Positions 61,452 to 64,000 of a DNA stretch of 64,000 nucleotides are shown in pieces. Within the stretch, counting starts at the first letter, position 1. Each line of letters begins with the position of its first letter. The position numbers and the translations under genes were made by a program. The stretch comes from Achromobacter deleyi (GTDB lineage Bacteria > Pseudomonadota > Gammaproteobacteria > Burkholderiales > Burkholderiaceae_B): the NCBI RefSeq assembly GCF_902859705.1, contig NZ_CADIJO010000004.1:330242-394241 (forward strand), in the 5' to 3' direction. The notes beneath the pieces were generated by a model. The model was given only the letters and a program-made list of their open reading frames with translations, was not told the origin of the DNA and ran no database searches.

Positions 61452-62641
61452 TGGCTTTCCGACAGGGGCCAGGCAAGGGTATCGCCCGGTATGGTGCGCA
61501 CGATGTTGTAGTAGTCCCAGGGCGCCTTGGACTGGGCCGGCGATTTCACCTGCGCCAGCATCATGTCGCGCACCACCAGGCCGTCTTCGCGGATATGCGC
61601 GTTCAGGCTGAAGGGGTCGTCGATGGGCAGCGATTTCATCTTGGCCATGACGGCGTCGGAATTCGTCGTGCCGGCCGCCTGCACGGCGCGCAGGTAGTGG
61701 CGCACCGAGCTGTAGACCCCCGCTTGCAGGAAGGTGGGCGGACGGCCCAGGCGGGCTTCGAACTTCTTGGTGAAGGCGCGCGTGCCGTCGTTCATGTCCC
61801 AGTACGACGGCACCGTCAGGTAGGTCTGCTGCGCGGCTTGCAGGCCCAGGCTGTGTACGTCGGTGATCAGCAGCAACATCGCCGCCAGCTTCTGGCCGGC
61901 GCCGGTGATGCCGAATTCGGCTGCCTGCTTGATCGCCGAAATGGTGTCGCCGCCCGCGTTGGCCACTGCGATGATCTGCGCCTTGGATGCCTGCGCCTGC
62001 AACAGGAACGAGGCGAAGTCCGACGCGTTCAGCGGATGGAACACGGTACCCACGATCTCGCCGCCGTTGGCTTTGACGACCGCCTCGGTGTCGGCGGCCA
62101 ACTGCTTGCCGAAGGCGTAGTCGGATGCCAGGATGAACCAGCGCTTGTTGCCTTCGTTGACTACGGCGGTGGCCGTGCCGCGCGACAGGGCATAGGTCGT
62201 GTAGGTCCATTGCACGCCATAGGGCGAGCATTGCGCCTGGGTCAGCGCCGTGGTGCCGGGGCTGGAAAACAGCACCAGCTTTTTCTTTTCGCGCGCGATG
62301 CCCTGCACCGCCAGCGCCACCGACGAATTGGGCACGTCCACCACGACATCCACGCCGTCGGTGTCGTACCACTTGCGCACCATGCCGCTGCCGATGTCGG
62401 GCCGGTGCTGGTGGTCGCCCGAGACCAGCGAGACGGGTTTGCCGAGCACGGTGCCGCCCAGTTCTTCGATGGCCAGGCGGGCCGCCTCGACGGACCCGCG
62501 GCCGGTGGCGTCGGCGGTGACGCCGGCCATGTCGGTCAGGACGCCGATCTTCACGCCGTCGGCGTCATTGGCCAGTGCAGAGGCGCCGGCAAGCGCCAGG
62601 CACAGGCCCAGCGCCGTGCGGCGCAGGAATTGCTGTCTCAT
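61430..62641 (-). CDS. LivK-type ABC transporter substrate-binding protein
   Basis: This 403-residue periplasmic receptor has a signal peptide ending near ASALAND. The Peripla_BP_6 (Leu/Ile/Val-binding) domain opens VKIGVLTDMAGVTADATGRGSVEAARLAIEELGG. No matching permease or ATPase gene is present in the window. It is the first gene of a two-gene unit with the alpha/beta hydrolase. Such orphan receptors are common in this group. Ligand is unknown; amides, aromatic acids and branched-chain compounds are typical. Confidence 0.9.
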   Translation of the reverse strand: MRQQFLRRTALGLCLALAGASALANDADGVKIGVLTDMAGVTADATGRGSVEAARLAIEELGGTVLGKPVSLVSGDHQHRPDIGSGMVRKWYDTDGVDVVVDVPNSSVALAVQGIAREKKKLVLFSSPGTTALTQAQCSPYGVQWTYTTYALSRGTATAVVNEGNKRWFILASDYAFGKQLAADTEAVVKANGGEIVGTVFHPLNASDFASFLLQAQASKAQIIAVANAGGDTISAIKQAAEFGITGAGQKLAAMLLLITDVHSLGLQAAQQTYLTVPSYWDMNDGTRAFTKKFEARLGRPPTFLQAGVYSSVRHYLRAVQAAGTTNSDAVMAKMKSLPIDDPFSLNAHIREDGLVVRDMMLAQVKSPAQSKAPWDYYNIVRTIPGDTLAWPLSESQCPLVKK

Positions 62642-62751
62642 GTGTCTTCCACCCTTGGATGCCGCCGTCGGCGGCGAATTATTGTGGGGGAAGTGTAGCC
62701 CGCGGCGGGCGCTGTTGAACGCAGTCAGGCCTTAGGGACGACCCCATGAAA

Positions 62752-62781
62752 AACGCCCCGGCCGATGCGGCGCGGGGCGTT
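62752..62781 (-). terminator. rho-independent terminator of dsbA
   Basis: AACGCCCCG (62752-62760) pairs with CGGGGCGTT (62773-62781). On the minus strand the stem is followed by a TTT run before CAT. It lies 25 bases after the dsbA stop. Confidence 0.85.
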
Positions 62782-62805
62782 CTTGTACTGCGATTCAGGT
62801 GCGGG

Positions 62806-63438
62806 TCAGTTGCCGCGCGCCATCGGGATCAGTTGGTTCACTTCCTTCAGGGCGCCTTCGTAGCTGTTGCCCGCCAGCACCGGCGACGTCATGAACTTGC
62901 CGCCCACGGCGAACGAGGGCGTGCCGTCGATGCGGTAGGCCTCGGCCAGCTGGTTGGCGCGTTGCACCTGGGTCTGGACGCTGAACGAATCGAACACCGA
63001 ATCGAACTTGGCGCGGTCCACGCCTTGCGCGGCGGCCCAGTCGCCCATGGCCTTCTTGTCGATCAGGCGCTTGTGCTCGCCGTGGATGGCGGTGAAGACC
63101 TTGGCGTGCAGGTCGGGGCGGTCCAGCGCGATCAGGGTGTAATACAGCTGTTGCAGGGGCTTCATGCCGGCATTGAAGGCGATCGGCACTTGCTTGAGCA
63201 CCACGTCGGCCGGGGCCGTCTTGGCCCAGTCTTCAACCATCGGCTCCATGGCGGCGCAATGCGGGCAGGTGTACGCGAAGAATTCCAGCACTTCCACCTT
63301 GCCCGGGGTGTCGGACGGCAGCGGCGGATTGATGGCGACGTAGGCCTGGGTGCCTTGGGCGTGGCTGACCGGGCTGAAGAACGCGGTGGCGGTCAGCGCG
63401 GCGGCTGCCAGGATGCGGATGAGCTTGGGGGACAGCAT
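62806..63438 (-). CDS. dsbA: thiol:disulfide interchange protein DsbA
   Basis: This 210-residue periplasmic oxidase introduces disulfide bonds into exported proteins. It has a signal peptide (ending near SHAQG), the active site CPHC in [14 protein letters not shown], and the cis-proline loop [12 protein letters not shown]. Length is normal for a DsbA. It lies downstream of a SPOR protein gene on the same strand and ends at a terminator. Confidence 0.95.
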   Translation of the reverse strand: MLSPKLIRILAAAALTATAFFSPVSHAQGTQAYVAINPPLPSDTPGKVEVLEFFAYTCPHCAAMEPMVEDWAKTAPADVVLKQVPIAFNAGMKPLQQLYYTLIALDRPDLHAKVFTAIHGEHKRLIDKKAMGDWAAAQGVDRAKFDSVFDSFSVQTQVQRANQLAEAYRIDGTPSFAVGGKFMTSPVLAGNSYEGALKEVNQLIPMARGN

Positions 63439-63521
63439 GGATGATGTTCCTGAACAAAAAGGTTACAGACAGGGCCGGGCCCGGATAAGTTCAATCAAAA
63501 AGCCATGATCGGCGCGCCGTG

Positions 63522-64000
63522 TTACTGGCGCACCACCGCTGTTTCAATCTTGTTTTCGCCCAACCGGCCGCGGGCGCGGTTCATGTCGTCCAGGCGGGCA
63601 AACGGCCCCACGCGGACGCGGTTGATGGCCTTGCCGTTCACTTCGGCCTTTTGCACCGCCACGGGCAAGCCCAGCAGGATGATGCGGGCCTTCAGGGATT
63701 CGGCATCGTCCTGGCCGCGGAACGCGCCCGCCTGCAGGTAGTACGAACCATTGGCCGATGCCGCCGGGGCGGACGATGCGGCTGGCGCCTTGGCTGCGGG
63801 CGCAGGGCTGGGCGCCATCTTGGCAATCGGCGTGGGCGGCGCGATGGCGGCAGGCGCAGGGGCCTGTGCCGGCGCGGCCGCGGGGGCGTTGTTGGACGTC
63901 GGCAGCGTGGCGATCAGGGCGCCCAGGTCGTCGGACTTGCCAGCCGGTGCGGTGCCGGCTCCCGGCAGCGGCGCGGGCGCCGTGGCGGTGGGGCCGGTGG
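63522..64000 (-). CDS. SPOR domain-containing protein, 5' part outside the window
   Basis: The open frame continues past the window edge, so only the last 159 or so residues are seen. The visible N-terminal part is a Pro/Ala-rich linker. The C-terminal SPOR domain (last ~75 residues: SYYLQAGAFRGQDDAESLKARIILLGLP, then NRVRVGPFARLDDMNRARGRL) binds denuded glycan strands at the division septum. Proteins of this kind resemble FtsN and DedD. In Bordetella-type genomes the gene upstream is commonly argS; this cannot be checked here. Confidence 0.88.
   Translation of the reverse strand, partial: TGPTATAPAPLPGAGTAPAGKSDDLGALIATLPTSNNAPAAAPAQAPAPAAIAPPTPIAKMAPSPAPAAKAPAASSAPAASANGSYYLQAGAFRGQDDAESLKARIILLGLPVAVQKAEVNGKAINRVRVGPFARLDDMNRARGRLGENKIETAVVRQ

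Noticed and set aside
1..64000. CRISPR arrays, rRNA and tRNA genes
   Set aside because: I looked for regularly spaced short repeats and for tRNA-like cloverleaf sequences and saw none; a dedicated scan such as tRNAscan-SE would be decisive.

Overview
The window is GC-rich chromosomal DNA from a betaproteobacterium, most likely the Bordetella/Achromobacter group (Alcaligenaceae). The reasons are two Bug/TctC-type periplasmic receptors, a Lys/Ala-tailed topoisomerase III, GluQRS next to Smg, and a SPOR protein next to DsbA. The taxon is an inference from gene content; no rRNA or tRNA gene was found.

Layout. 0-4.3 kb: a SET-domain protein, a bestrophin-like channel, and an Lrp-type regulator divergent from an orphan acetolactate synthase large subunit. 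4.3-7.8 kb: a tightly coupled nitrate/sulfonate-type ABC importer operon ending in a short-chain dehydrogenase. 7.9-14.8 kb: topB, a large DUF2157/GDYXXLXY membrane protein, gluQ and smg. 15.0-24.9 kb: a TAXI-TRAP transporter divergent from a D-serine/D-threonine-type PLP enzyme, then a polar amino acid ABC importer and a TetR regulator with palindromic operators between them. 25-27.4 kb: a Bug receptor and an acetylornithine-type aminotransferase with a strong terminator.

27.5-33.6 kb is an accessory island of lower GC. It holds a 913-residue protein that joins an Mrr-like PD-(D/E)xK nuclease to a STAND NTPase (a strong anti-phage defence candidate), a decayed IS3 transposase, a promoter-led AT-rich two-gene operon of unknown function, and a short structured RNA resembling phage C4 antisense RNA. 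That RNA can pair with the leader of the small gene downstream, in competition with a hairpin that hides the ribosome binding site.

33.6-44.8 kb is a mixed region: a GlxA-type regulator beside a 41-bp tandem repeat array, small membrane proteins, an ABC ATPase lacking key catalytic residues, a non-canonical isochorismatase-like protein, a MocR regulator, a TSUP exporter, a HigB/HigA-like toxin-antitoxin pair with a palindromic operator, an SDR and an MFS exporter.

44.9-57.7 kb is a leucine/isovalerate catabolic block: isovaleryl-CoA dehydrogenase, AceK, acetyl-CoA acetyltransferase and both 3-methylcrotonyl-CoA carboxylase subunits. A LiuR-like MerR regulator lies nearby, and an identical 19-mer palindrome-containing site sits both upstream of the catabolic operon and upstream of the regulator and a divergent MBL-fold hydrolase. 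57.7-64 kb holds a LysE exporter, a nitroreductase, cystathionine beta-lyase, a LivK-type receptor overlapping an alpha/beta hydrolase, DsbA, and a SPOR protein cut by the window end.
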